DNA from: Gallionellaceae bacterium UBA6222
Lineage (GTDB): Bacteria; Pseudomonadota; Gammaproteobacteria; Burkholderiales; Gallionellaceae
NCBI GenBank assembly: GCA_002421915.1
Contig: DISA01000059.1
Coordinates: forward strand, 7,215 to 34,522
Direction: 5' to 3'
Length of the DNA: 27,308 nt
Positions 1 through 7,672 of this stretch are shown here, piece by piece. Position 1 is the stretch's first letter. The number at the start of each line of letters is the position of its first letter. The notes under the pieces were generated by a model that saw only the letters and a list, made by a program, of their open reading frames with translations, was not told the origin of the DNA and made no database searches. The translations under genes were made by a program, and so were the position numbers.

Positions 1-433
1 TGATGTCGATCTGGTAGTCCTCCAGCGCGGGGTAAAGAATCTCCTCCACCACAGGTGACAAGCGGTGAATCTCGTCGATGAACAGCACATCATTCGGTTC
101 GAGATTGGTGAGCAAGGCCGCGAGATCGCCCGCGCGCTCAAGCACCGGGCCGGAGGTGTGGCGGATATTGACGCCCATCTCGCGCGCGATGATCTGCGCC
201 AGCGTGGTCTTGCCCAGTCCGGGCGGGCCGAACAGCAGCACATGGTCGAGCGGCTCGTTCCGCTTCTTCGCGGCCTGGATGAATATCTCCAACTGCCCGC
301 GTATCTTCTCCTGCCCGACATATTCATCGAGTTGCTTGGGGCGCAATGCGCGCTCCAGCGCCTCTTCCTGCGGAGAAGCGGGCGCAGCGGAAATGATGCG
401 AGGGGCGGCGGAAAGGTCGTCGTGTTGGATCAT
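1..433 (-). CDS. ruvB: Holliday junction branch-migration ATPase RuvB (partial, C-terminus beyond window)
   Basis: RuvB is the AAA+ motor that forms hexameric rings on DNA and, with RuvA, drives branch migration of Holliday junctions. The first 144 residues are visible. Walker A is GPPGLGKT at residues 69-76 and Walker B is LFIDEIHRL with D120-E121. The start ATG at 433 lies in an ATGA overlap with the ruvA stop (430-432), which points to translational coupling. An N-terminal stretch of about 25 residues before the conserved RPKQLDEYVGQ segment is typical of proteobacterial RuvB. The gene runs off the left edge, so the sensor and winged-helix domains are not seen. Identification is secure from the motifs and the ruvA neighbour. 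Confidence 0.97.
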   Translation of the reverse strand, partial: MIQHDDLSAAPRIISAAPASPQEEALERALRPKQLDEYVGQEKIRGQLEIFIQAAKKRNEPLDHVLLFGPPGLGKTTLAQIIAREMGVNIRHTSGPVLERAGDLAALLTNLEPNDVLFIDEIHRLSPVVEEILYPALEDYQIDI

Positions 434-1011
434 GCCTTGGATAATAACTTAAGCGCTTGGCGGATGCCGTCCGACAGACTGACATCCTTGGGCAATTGCT
501 TGGCCGCCCATTCCGCCTCTTTGTCCTTATAGCCCAAGCCCAGCAAGGCATTGACGATGTCATTGCCTGCCGACTCCAGCGCTACTGATGGTAAAGCGCC
601 GCCAACACTCGCCACGAACTTGCCTTGCAGTTCCAGCAACAAGCGCTCGGCAGTCTTCTTGCCCACGCCAGGGATCTTGGTCAGACGCGTGGCATCCTTG
701 TTCGCCACGGCTGCGGCGAGTTCGGCGATGCTCAAGCCGGACAGCACTGACAGCGCCAGCTTCGGACCGACTCCACTGATCTTGAGCAACTGGCGGAAGG
801 CAACGCGCTCTTCCTGCGTCAAAAAGCCGAACAGCAGATGCGCATCCTCGCGCACGATGAATTGCGTGTGCAGCACCACCTTCTCGTTCAGTGCGGGCAG
901 GTTGTAGAACGTGCTCATCGGTACATCCACCTCGTAGCCGACACCCTGCACATCCAGCAATATCTGCGGTGGGTTCTTCTCCAGCAGCGTGCCGTTCAGT
1001 CTTCCGATCAT
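430..1011 (-). CDS. ruvA: Holliday junction DNA helicase subunit RuvA
   Basis: RuvA binds the four-way junction as a tetramer and loads RuvB. The 193-residue length matches the family. The N-terminal OB-fold (about 1-63) begins MIGRLNGTLLEK and contains the GVGYEVDVP segment. The central domain carries two helix-hairpin-helix motifs, LKISGVGPKLALSVLSG and LTKIPGVGKKTAERLLLEL. The C-terminal RuvB-contacting domain (about 150-193) contains ALLGLGYKDKEAEWA. Its ATG overlaps the stop of the upstream prenyltransferase gene by four bases and its own stop overlaps the ruvB start, so three genes appear to be read as one coupled unit. Confidence 0.97.
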   Translation of the reverse strand: MIGRLNGTLLEKNPPQILLDVQGVGYEVDVPMSTFYNLPALNEKVVLHTQFIVREDAHLLFGFLTQEERVAFRQLLKISGVGPKLALSVLSGLSIAELAAAVANKDATRLTKIPGVGKKTAERLLLELQGKFVASVGGALPSVALESAGNDIVNALLGLGYKDKEAEWAAKQLPKDVSLSDGIRQALKLLSKA

Positions 1012-1958
1012 GTATTTCCTTTACTGAATATCAAGGCCAGCAATAGCAGCGCACCATGCGCCATCATCGCGGTGATGGTGAGCTTGATCGCATCGGCCAG
1101 TCGTTGTGGTTGCGCGGCGTGGCGCAGCAACTCGCGTGACGCCTTGAGGCTCAACGGCAAAGCGAACAGCGCCAATAAGGACAACATCGGCAACCAGCCG
1201 AGCAGCACACTCGCCACCAGCCAGATATAAGCCAGCGCCACGAGCAGCACATAACCCCAGCGTGCCTTGCTCACTTCCAGACGCGAGACCCAGTGCAACT
1301 TGCCTGCGGCAGTATCAGCGGCACGATCTGGAAATTGGTTGATGTACAACAGATTGGTCACCAGCAAAGTGTAGGACAATCCCGCGATGAACGGTGCGGC
1401 ATCAAATCCTTTGCGCTGCACAAAATCAGCACCCACGGTGATCGCCAAAAAACCTGCCGCCACACACAACTCACCCCAACCACGACTATTGAGCCGAAAC
1501 GGCGGCGCGGAATAGGCCCAGCCGATGAACAGTCCGGCAAGGCCGACATAGAACAGTTGCGGCGCCGAGCGTGCCATCAACCACAGCCCGGCAACTGCAA
1601 CACATGCCATCAGCGCGAAACCGAAGTTGCGTGTCTGCGCAAGACTCAGCACGCCATTCTGGATAAAACGACTGCCGCCGGTGAAGGGGAAGATTCGTTG
1701 CGTATTTTGTGCATCACTGCCGTTCAGCGCATCGTAGTAGTCGTTCAACACATTCACGCCGGCATGCGCCAGCAGCGCGAACAACAAGGTGACGAGCGCC
1801 AGCGACACATCGAACGCCAGACCATCGCGCCATGCGATTGCAAGCCCGACGAGGCAGGCCATCAAGCTGGCAGAGAGAAAGGCCGGACGGGTCGCCGTGA
1901 TATATCGCGCGAACGGGTTTTGCAAAGTAGCCAGCGATGGCTCCAGTGATTGCGTCAT
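1008..1958 (-). CDS. UbiA-superfamily prenyltransferase, MenA-like
   Basis: This 316-residue integral membrane protein belongs to the UbiA superfamily, which transfers polyprenyl chains from polyprenyl diphosphate to aromatic acceptors in quinone, heme O or related synthesis. Visible motifs are NDYYD at 72-76 (first Asp-rich, Mg-diphosphate-binding motif) and DRAAD at 211-215 followed by TAAGK (second Asp-rich motif). About eight hydrophobic helices can be drawn. NDYYD and the AAGK tail resemble MenA (1,4-dihydroxy-2-naphthoate prenyltransferase) more than UbiA. No other menaquinone gene is nearby, so the acceptor is uncertain. The gene sits between ruvC and ruvA with ATGA overlaps at both ends, an unexpected place for a quinone gene. 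Confidence 0.85.
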   Translation of the reverse strand: MTQSLEPSLATLQNPFARYITATRPAFLSASLMACLVGLAIAWRDGLAFDVSLALVTLLFALLAHAGVNVLNDYYDALNGSDAQNTQRIFPFTGGSRFIQNGVLSLAQTRNFGFALMACVAVAGLWLMARSAPQLFYVGLAGLFIGWAYSAPPFRLNSRGWGELCVAAGFLAITVGADFVQRKGFDAAPFIAGLSYTLLVTNLLYINQFPDRAADTAAGKLHWVSRLEVSKARWGYVLLVALAYIWLVASVLLGWLPMLSLLALFALPLSLKASRELLRHAAQPQRLADAIKLTITAMMAHGALLLLALIFSKGNT

Positions 1959-2581
1959 ACCAGCCTTCCTCCTCGCACGCGAAATCCCTTGGTCGCCAGT
2001 GCGCCCAGCCCCATGCCGCCGTGCGCATGACAGATGGCGCAGGCCAGCGCATCCGCCGCATCCGGGCTCGGCGTACCGGACAACTTCAACAATCGTTGCA
2101 CCATCGCCTGCACCTGTTCCTTGCCGGCATGGCCGTTACCGACCACCGCCTGCTTCACTTGCAGTGCGGTGTATTCCGCCACCGGCAGGTCGGCCTGCAC
2201 CGCCGCACAGATCGCCGCGCCACGCGCCTGCCCGAGCAACAAAGTAGATTGCGGATTCACGTTAACAAAAACCTTTTCCACCGCCACCTGCCCGGGCTGG
2301 TGCTGTGCGATGACCTCACCCAATCCGCGCAGAATGACTTTCAAACGTTGCGGCAATTCGCCATCCGGCGTTTTGATGCAACCGCTGGCGACGTAATGCA
2401 ATTTTTGGCCTTCCTTGTCGATCACCCCGAAGCCGGTGATGCGCAAGCCGGGGTCGATGCCTAGAATCCTTACACGGGAAGGGGGCTCGAGGGGAAGAGG
2501 AAAGGGGGAAGGGGGAAGGATTAAACCCTCGGCTCCGCTGTTACCCTTCTCCCTTCCCCTTTTACCCTTCCCTGATTCCAT
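1955..2581 (-). CDS. ruvC: Crossover junction endodeoxyribonuclease RuvC with repeat-derived N-terminal extension
   Basis: RuvC is the dimeric RNase-H-fold resolvase that nicks Holliday junctions. The body starts at RILGIDPGLRITGFG, with the first catalytic Asp in GIDPG, Glu in VEKVFVN and the C-terminal acidic site in SPDAADALACAICHAHGG. The family normally starts a few residues before ILGIDPG. Here about 36 extra residues (GKGKRGREKGN... PPSPFPLPLEPPS) come first, encoded by a purine/pyrimidine inverted repeat. The codon just before RILG is GTA, so no start lies immediately at the core. The first available start is ATG at 2581, overlapping the yebC stop as TGATG; GTG at 2584 is an alternative. 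The catalytic core looks intact. Confidence 0.93.
   Translation of the reverse strand: MESGKGKRGREKGNSGAEGLILPPSPFPLPLEPPSRVRILGIDPGLRITGFGVIDKEGQKLHYVASGCIKTPDGELPQRLKVILRGLGEVIAQHQPGQVAVEKVFVNVNPQSTLLLGQARGAAICAAVQADLPVAEYTALQVKQAVVGNGHAGKEQVQAMVQRLLKLSGTPSPDAADALACAICHAHGGMGLGALATKGFRVRGGRLV
2476..2573. repeat. Imperfect inverted repeat of G/A-rich and C/T-rich arms inside the ruvC 5' end
   Basis: On the plus strand the left arm (about 2492-2519) is built of GGGGAAG-type units and the right arm (2544-2572) of CCCTTCTCCC and CCCCTTTTACCC units. The reverse complement of the right arm matches the left arm over about 28 bases with roughly four mismatches. The loop of about 24 bases is ordinary sequence. 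The whole element is in frame and translated as the N-terminal extension of RuvC. Confidence 0.8.
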
Positions 2582-3306
2582 CACTCTTCAATGACCGCAT
2601 TGGTATAGACCTCCTGCACATCACCGAGGTCTTCCAGCGCATCCAGCAGCTTCTGCATCTTTACCGCATCGTCGCCGGTAAACGTCACCTCGCTCTCCGC
2701 CTTCATGGTGACCTCGGCCACCTCCGGCTTAAAACCTGCCGCCTCCAGGCGTTGTTTTACGGCCACAAAGTCGTTGGGCGCAGTGATGACCTCGATACTG
2801 CCGTCGTCGTCGTTGATAATATCTTCCGCGCCCGCGTCCAGCGCCACTTCCATCAGCGCGTTCTCGTCGGTGCCGGGGGCAAAGATCATCTGACCGCAAT
2901 GTTTGAACATGAACGACACCGAGCCGTCCGTGCCAAGGTTGCCGCCGTACTTGGTGAAGGCATGGCGCACATCGGCCACGGTGCGCGTCTTGTTGTCGGT
3001 CATGCAATCCACCATTACTGCCGCGCCGTTGATGCCGTAACCTTCATAGCGCAGCTCCATGTAGTCCACCCCCTCCAGCTCGCCCGCGCCGCGCTTGATC
3101 GCGCGCTCGACGTTGTCCTTCGGCATGTTCTGGTCGTAGGCCTTTTCCATCGCGAGGCGCAGACGCGGATTGGTATCCGCATCGCTACCGCCCAATTTCG
3201 CCGCAACGGTGATCTCTTTGATCAGGCGGGTGAATACCTGGCCGCGCTTGGCGTCTTGCCTCCCTTTACGATGCTGAATATTGGCCCATTTACTGTGTCC
3301 CGCCAT
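2581..3306 (-). CDS. yebC: YebC/PmpR/TACO1-family protein
   Basis: This 241-residue protein starts MAGHSKWANIQHRKGRQDAKRG, the signature of the YebC/TACO1 family, and continues with NMPKDNVERAIKRG and YEGYG. Family length is about 240-250, so it is complete. The family was long annotated as a DNA-binding transcriptional regulator; later work on TACO1 and bacterial YebC points to a role in translation, including difficult proline-rich sequences. It is first in the yebC-ruvC-prenyltransferase-ruvA-ruvB run, and its TGA overlaps the ruvC ATG. yebC next to ruvC is widespread in bacteria. Confidence 0.95.
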   Translation of the reverse strand: MAGHSKWANIQHRKGRQDAKRGQVFTRLIKEITVAAKLGGSDADTNPRLRLAMEKAYDQNMPKDNVERAIKRGAGELEGVDYMELRYEGYGINGAAVMVDCMTDNKTRTVADVRHAFTKYGGNLGTDGSVSFMFKHCGQMIFAPGTDENALMEVALDAGAEDIINDDDGSIEVITAPNDFVAVKQRLEAAGFKPEVAEVTMKAESEVTFTGDDAVKMQKLLDALEDLGDVQEVYTNAVIEE

Positions 3307-3425
3307 GATTCTTCCTTAAGCTGATTTGACTGTGCGCATGTTACCACCGAGGTGCTTTTAACGTGAACCGCGTGCGGTGGCCACCTGCATCCTCGCCCGC
3401 CTGCGAAAGAAAGAAGGACACCGGG

Positions 3426-3542
3426 ATGAGTGAAGCAATCATGGCGCATTTCATCATTTCATGGAACGCATCCGTCACGCCCGGTCAGCCCAAAGCGATG
3501 GCCCATCTGGGCTATATCACCTTGTTGCAGGTGTGGGAGTAG
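3426..3542 (+). CDS. Possible small protein of 38 residues (doubtful)
   Basis: In the 279-base gap between yebC and the cytochrome gene, an ATG at 3426 is preceded by AAGGA with 7-8 bases of spacing and opens a 38-residue frame ending at TAG 3540-3542. The product begins MSEAIMAHFIISWNAS and has no motif I recognise. No clear promoter is visible. It could be a chance frame or the remnant of a larger gene. Apart from this frame the gap shows only the 5' leader of the cytochrome gene. Confidence 0.2.
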   Translation: MSEAIMAHFIISWNASVTPGQPKAMAHLGYITLLQVWE

Positions 3543-3585
3543 AATAGCGACCGTATAACTCTTCAACCACCGCAAGGAGCGAATC

Positions 3586-3909
3586 ATGAAAGTGAAAGTT
3601 CAACATGCACTAATGCTAACTGCTGGCCTGATGCTGTCGACTTCGGCTGTGGCCGCTGACGGCGCAGCTTTGCTGCAAAAACACAACTGCAGCGCCTGTC
3701 ACCAGGCCGTCAAAAAATCCGTTGGGCCAGGCTGGAAGATGATTGCAGACAAATATGCCGGTGATGCGGCCGCCGCCGCCAAAATGGAGGTGAAGGTGCG
3801 CAAAGGTGGAGCAGGCAGTTTCGGCAACATGCCGATGCCGCCCACTCCGGCCAAAGTCAGCGATGACGACATCAAGGCCATGGTTGCCACGATTCTTGCC
3901 AGCAAATAA
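3586..3909 (+). CDS. Small periplasmic c-type cytochrome (c551/c552-like)
   Basis: The 107-residue precursor has a Sec signal peptide (KVKVQHALMLTAGLMLSTSAVA) with likely cleavage after A23. The mature protein is about 84 residues. The single heme site is CSACH (C35, C38, H39). The distal ligand is most likely M84 in NMPMPPTP, which corresponds to the PMPPN loop of Pseudomonas cytochrome c551. Such proteins carry single electrons in the periplasm between a bc1-type complex and terminal oxidases or reductases. An AAGGAG site six bases before ATG fixes the start. It is a single-gene unit closed by a strong terminator. Confidence 0.93.
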   Translation: MKVKVQHALMLTAGLMLSTSAVAADGAALLQKHNCSACHQAVKKSVGPGWKMIADKYAGDAAAAAKMEVKVRKGGAGSFGNMPMPPTPAKVSDDDIKAMVATILASK

Positions 3910-3925
3910 CCTCTGTCGCTGATAA

Positions 3926-3955
3926 AAAGGCCGGGGCAACCCGGCCTTTCTTTTT
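3926..3955. terminator. Bidirectional intrinsic terminator between cytochrome and EF-hand genes
   Basis: A perfect 10-bp stem, AAAGGCCGGG / CCCGGCCTTT (3926-3935 and 3940-3949), closes on a GCAA loop and is followed by TCTTTTT on the plus strand. On the minus strand it is followed by a short T run as well. It lies between two convergent genes and can serve both. Confidence 0.92.
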
Positions 3956-3972
3956 GTGTTGCCTGTAACCGA

Positions 3973-4437
3973 TCACTTTCCCCGCTGCATTCCTTGAGGG
4001 TGCCGGGTGTGCATTTGCTGCATATAGCTTGTCACCTCCGCCTTGCTTATCTTGCCATCCTTGTTTGCGTCGATTTCCTCGAATCGGCTGAATAGCATCG
4101 GCATCCCAATTTCAGCTTCTTCCCTGCTCAAAGCACCATCGCCATTGATATCTGTTTCATCAAAACGGCTATCGAACCGACTTTCCCCAACTTTTATTTT
4201 GCAGCCGGGCATATTGGCCATCTCGTCCTGGCTGATCTTGCCATCATGATTCGCATCCAATTCCCGGAAGCGCTGCTCATGGGAAGCGGTAAATTCTTTC
4301 TTGTCGATAACGCCATCACCGTTTTTATCCATCGCACTCATACCCATGCCGCCATACTGGCCAACAGGGCAAGCGGAAGCCAATGGCGCCGCGCAGAGCA
4401 GGCTGCCGGCAATAATCAATAGAGGAAACGTTTTCAT
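3973..4437 (-). CDS. Exported EF-hand calcium-binding protein with four EF loops
   Basis: The 154-residue protein has a signal peptide (about 1-22, ending PLASA before C23) and four canonical 12-residue EF-hand loops: DKNGDGVIDKKE (37-48), DANHDGKISQDE (61-72), DINGDGALSREE (96-107) and DANKDGKISKAE (123-134). All have Asp at 1, Gly at 6 and Glu at 12, so four Ca2+ sites are expected. The ATG at 4437 is chosen over an upstream in-frame one at 4515 because AGGAG lies eight bases before it and the signal peptide begins there. C23 directly after the signal could suggest a lipoprotein, but the lipobox is poor. The biological role, sensor or buffer, is unknown. Confidence 0.88.
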   Translation of the reverse strand: MKTFPLLIIAGSLLCAAPLASACPVGQYGGMGMSAMDKNGDGVIDKKEFTASHEQRFRELDANHDGKISQDEMANMPGCKIKVGESRFDSRFDETDINGDGALSREEAEIGMPMLFSRFEEIDANKDGKISKAEVTSYMQQMHTRHPQGMQRGK

Positions 4438-4537
4438 GTATTTTGCTCCTGTGTGAGTTAAGGGGAGTTGCCGGATTATCGTAGCGGCCCACCAGTGACA
4501 GGCAAACTTGGGCAAAGTTCGGCATCGGGTCGTCGGT

Positions 4538-4543
4538 TATAAT
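4538..4543 (+). promoter_or_regulatory. -10 box of the RNB ribonuclease gene
   Basis: A perfect TATAAT lies 28 bases before the ATG at 4571 and is followed by the GC-rich CCGCCAC. No good -35 hexamer is seen at 16-18 bases. The short leader would be about 20 nt. Confidence 0.55.
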
Positions 4544-4570
4544 CCGCCACACTCTTTCCAGTCCCATTCC

Positions 4571-6421
4571 ATGAATATCTTTTACGAAGAAGACGGCGGT
4601 TTCAAAGTCGGCAATATCCTTGCCGACAACACCACCTCCCTGCAGGTCGAGAACACCCACGGCAAACGCAGCAAGATCAAATCCGCGAACGTGATGCTAC
4701 GCTTCGAACAGCCCGGATTGGCAGAGTTTATGTCACAAGCGGAGGGCGTGGCGGCCGATATTGATGTTGAATTTCTGTGGGAGGCTTCACCGGCGGAGGA
4801 ATTCAATTTCGACGTGTTGACTGAAGAGTACTTTGGGCATGCGCCCAATCCCGTCGAAGCGGCCGGCGCACTGATCCGCCTGCACTCGTCGCCGATGTAT
4901 TTTTACAAAAAGGGCAAAGGCCGCTACAAAGCCGCGCCACCGGATGCGCTCAAAGCCGCACTCGCCAGTGCCGAAAAAAAGCGCCTGCAAGCCGAGCTGC
5001 AAGCCCGCTTCACCGAGACACTGACCCGATTCGAGCTACCTGCGGAATTCGGCGACAAACTGGCGATGCTGCTGTACAAGCCGGACCGCAACACGCTCGA
5101 AGTCAAGGCACTGGAAGCGGCCTGCGCCGCCACCCATTTGTCTGCGGCGCATCTGCTGGAACGTTGCGGCGCGCTGCCGTCCACGCATGATTACCACCTG
5201 AACAAGTTCCTGCTCGAATATTTCCCGCGCGGCACCGCTTTGCCCGAGGTGACTGTGGATGAGCACCCCGAACTGCCGCTGGCGAACATCACTGCCTTCA
5301 GCATCGACGATGCCAGCACCACCGAAATCGACGATGCGTTCTCGCTCGAAAAACTGGCTGGCGGCAATTGGCGTATCGGCATCCATATCGCCGCCCCCGC
5401 CCTGTGTGTCACACCGGGTTCTGAAGTCGATATCATCGCCGCGCAGCGCATGTCCACCATCTATATGCCGGGCGACAAGATCACCATGTTGCCGGAAAAT
5501 GTGATGCAATCCTTCACCCTGAATGCGGACAAGGTCTGCCCCGCACTCTCGCTGTATGTGGAGGTGGATGCAGGCTCACTGGCAATCGTGAACAGCGAAA
5601 GCCGCATCGAACGTCTGCATATCACCGCCAATTTGCGCCACGACACGCTGGAGCCGCTGTTCAACGATGAGACGCTGGCGACAGGCCATCTTGATTACGC
5701 CTATGCACCCGAGCTCAGACTGCTGTGGGATTTTGCGCAAAAACTGGAAGCAGCACGCGGCAAGTCGGCTGACAACAGCACGCAGCAGATCGACTACACT
5801 TTCCATGTCGAGAATGACCGGGTCACCATCGGTCAACGCCTGCGTGGCTCGCCTATCGACAAAGTGGTATCGGAGCTGATGATTCTGGCCAACAGCACCT
5901 GGGGTAAGTTACTGGATGACCACGCGGTGGCCGGTATTTACCGCACCCAAAACAACGGCAAAGTGAAGATGAGCACGGTCGCCGCCCCGCACCAGGGACT
6001 GGGCGTGGCGCACTACGCATGGTCGAGTTCACCGCTACGCCGCTATGTCGATCTGGTCAATCAGCGCCAGATCATTAGCGTATTGCGCGGAGAAACACCG
6101 CCCTACACCAAGAACGACACCGCACTGTTCGCCATCCTGCGCGACTTTGACGCGGCCTACACCGCCTACAGCGAATTTCAGCGCAACATGGAGCGTTACT
6201 GGTGTTTGCGCTGGCTGCAGCAGGAAAATGTCAAGCAATGCAGTGCGCAGGTATTGCGCGAAAACCTGGTCAAATTCACTGATATTCCGCTCATCGGACG
6301 CATCCCCGCGCTGCCGGAAACACCGCCCAATACCACGGTGATGCTGGAAATCGGCACGATCGACCTGCTCGACCTCAACTTTGATGCGCGCCCTGTTGCC
6401 GGCGCCACCGCTGTGGTATGA
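4571..6421 (+). CDS. RNB-domain exoribonuclease (RNase II/R family)
   Basis: This 616-residue protein belongs to the RNase II/RNase R family of processive 3'-5' hydrolytic exoribonucleases. The RNB active site is AFSIDDASTTEIDDAFS with D246, D254 and D255. The position of Escherichia coli RNase II D207 is Glu (E252). Later RNB landmarks are SPIDKVVSELMILANSTWG, IYRTQ and HYAWSSSPLRRYVDLVNQRQ. No typical C-terminal S1 domain with a basic tail is evident, so it is not a standard RNase R; it resembles the shorter proteobacterial and plastid-like RNB proteins. ATG 4571 is preferred over a frame extension to 4508, which would place the start upstream of the promoter. Its TGA overlaps the next gene's ATG. 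Confidence 0.88.
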   Translation: MNIFYEEDGGFKVGNILADNTTSLQVENTHGKRSKIKSANVMLRFEQPGLAEFMSQAEGVAADIDVEFLWEASPAEEFNFDVLTEEYFGHAPNPVEAAGALIRLHSSPMYFYKKGKGRYKAAPPDALKAALASAEKKRLQAELQARFTETLTRFELPAEFGDKLAMLLYKPDRNTLEVKALEAACAATHLSAAHLLERCGALPSTHDYHLNKFLLEYFPRGTALPEVTVDEHPELPLANITAFSIDDASTTEIDDAFSLEKLAGGNWRIGIHIAAPALCVTPGSEVDIIAAQRMSTIYMPGDKITMLPENVMQSFTLNADKVCPALSLYVEVDAGSLAIVNSESRIERLHITANLRHDTLEPLFNDETLATGHLDYAYAPELRLLWDFAQKLEAARGKSADNSTQQIDYTFHVENDRVTIGQRLRGSPIDKVVSELMILANSTWGKLLDDHAVAGIYRTQNNGKVKMSTVAAPHQGLGVAHYAWSSSPLRRYVDLVNQRQIISVLRGETPPYTKNDTALFAILRDFDAAYTAYSEFQRNMERYWCLRWLQQENVKQCSAQVLRENLVKFTDIPLIGRIPALPETPPNTTVMLEIGTIDLLDLNFDARPVAGATAVV

Positions 6422-7284
6422 AACGCTATCTGGCCTGGGCGCTGGTGCAGGAACGTCTTTCCTTCGCTACCGCGTTCTCGCTGCTGCTGCACGCCTTCGT
6501 CTTGTTCGGCATCACCTTCTCCGTACCGGATGCACGTAATCTGGCAAAAAAATTACAACCGCTGGAGGTCACACTGGTTAACAGCCAGTCGCGCGCCAAA
6601 CCGGACAAAGCCACGGCTTACGCCCAAAGTAATTTGGATGGGGGCGGCAATACACCGGAGGAGCGCCGTGCCGGCACTCCTTTCCCGGTTCTGGGCAAAG
6701 GTCAGAATTTCACCCCGGAACAGGCGGCACAGCGGGTCAAGTCGCTGGAACAGGAAGTCAAACAATTGCTCACGCGCAACAAGAGTGATTACGGGGTCGA
6801 GCAGAAGAAGTCGCCCCCCAAAAGGGTGGAGAGCACTCTCAGCGGGGATGAATTGGTCCAACGCTCGCTGGAGATTGCGCGTCTCGAAGCCGAGATCAGC
6901 AAAAATATCTCCTTCTACGAAAAATTGCCCAAACGCAAACGGGTCGGTGCCCGCACTGAAGAATATCGCTATGCCCAGTACGTGGAAGACTGGCGTGCAA
7001 AGGTCGAACAAATTGGAAATCTCAATTATCCGGAAGCCGCGCGACGCCGGAAGCTATTCGGCAGCCTGTTACTGACCGTCAACATCCGCGCCGATGGCAG
7101 CGTGGAAAGCGTGGAGATAAACAAATCATCCGGCCAGCAGATTCTCGATGCCGCCGCACAGAAGATCGTCCGCCTCGCCGCCCCGTACGCCCCCTTTCCA
7201 CCCGATATCCGCAGAGAAACCGATGTCTTGAGCATCACCCGCACCTGGACCTTCACCACCAACGATCGCTTGCAGGCCGAATAG
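6418..7284 (+). CDS. TonB-like energy transducer protein
   Basis: The 288-residue protein has one N-terminal membrane segment (about 17-36, FATAFSLLLHAFVLFGITF), a long charged periplasmic middle with probable coiled coil (about 100-175) and a C-terminal TonB-type domain (about 195-280). That domain reads NYPEAARRRKLFGSLLLTVNI, then IRADGSVESVEI and IVRLAAPYAPFPPDI. TonB proteins couple proton motive force to outer-membrane transporters. No ExbB/ExbD genes are near, and the middle lacks the Pro-Lys/Pro-Glu repeat of classical TonB. The start overlaps the ribonuclease stop (ATGA). A housekeeping role in envelope physiology is as likely as metal uptake. Confidence 0.8.
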   Translation: MKRYLAWALVQERLSFATAFSLLLHAFVLFGITFSVPDARNLAKKLQPLEVTLVNSQSRAKPDKATAYAQSNLDGGGNTPEERRAGTPFPVLGKGQNFTPEQAAQRVKSLEQEVKQLLTRNKSDYGVEQKKSPPKRVESTLSGDELVQRSLEIARLEAEISKNISFYEKLPKRKRVGARTEEYRYAQYVEDWRAKVEQIGNLNYPEAARRRKLFGSLLLTVNIRADGSVESVEINKSSGQQILDAAAQKIVRLAAPYAPFPPDIRRETDVLSITRTWTFTTNDRLQAE

Positions 7285-7297
7285 CTTGTGCGCTAGC

Positions 7298-7609
7298 ATG
7301 CGCCGCATGTCTCAACCGCTCATCCCGCGCCTGCTGCTGATCCTCGCCCTGCTGTTCACCCAGCTGGGCGGACTAACCCACGGTATCGCGCATGCCTTGG
7401 CAGATCAGACGCAAGACCAATCGCAGCCGCACGACAAGCAGTGTGATCTGTGCGCGGCATATGCCCAGATTGGCAGCGGGATCGGCAGCAGCGAGGTACG
7501 CTTCGAGATTGAAACGTCTGTCAGCGGCACACCCGCCTCACCTTCCTTCACCGTCCGTCCCTGCGTGTTCGCCGCTTTTGCGGCGCGCGCCCCGCCCCGC
7601 TCCGTATAA
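7298..7609 (+). CDS. Small exported His/Cys protein, DUF2946-like
   Basis: The 103-residue frame encodes a hydrophobic N-terminal segment (RLLLILALLFTQLGGLTHG) and then HDKQCDLCAAYAQ, a H-x3-C-x2-C arrangement typical of DUF2946-type proteins, which in other bacteria often lie next to metal-related outer-membrane proteins. The function is unknown; a metal-handling role is inferred from the Cys/His motif and from the outer-membrane protein and ZnuA/ZnuB-like genes downstream. ATG 7298 is used; ATG 7307 is equally possible because no clear ribosome-binding site separates them. Its stop lies in the left arm of an inverted repeat. Confidence 0.6.
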   Translation: MRRMSQPLIPRLLLILALLFTQLGGLTHGIAHALADQTQDQSQPHDKQCDLCAAYAQIGSGIGSSEVRFEIETSVSGTPASPSFTVRPCVFAAFAARAPPRSV

Positions 7610-7660
7610 AACATCCATCCACTCCGTGTCTCGCGCGCGGGGTCTTTAGTGTTTTTATAC
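7604..7660 (+). promoter_or_regulatory. Inverted repeat in the leader of the outer-membrane protein gene
   Basis: GTATAAAACA at 7604-7613 can pair with TGTTTTTATAC at 7650-7660 (one bulged T), enclosing a GC-rich core with CGCGCGCG. The structure ends directly before the AGGG ribosome-binding site of the gene at 7673, so it could be a transcript hairpin acting on translation or termination, or a spaced operator. Function is inferred only from position. Confidence 0.35.
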
Positions 7661-7672
7661 AGGGAACACAGC

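Noticed and set aside
3522..3545. Promoter TTGTTG / TAGAAT before the cytochrome gene
   Set aside because: The spacer is only 12 bases, outside the usable range; no better -35/-10 pair was found.
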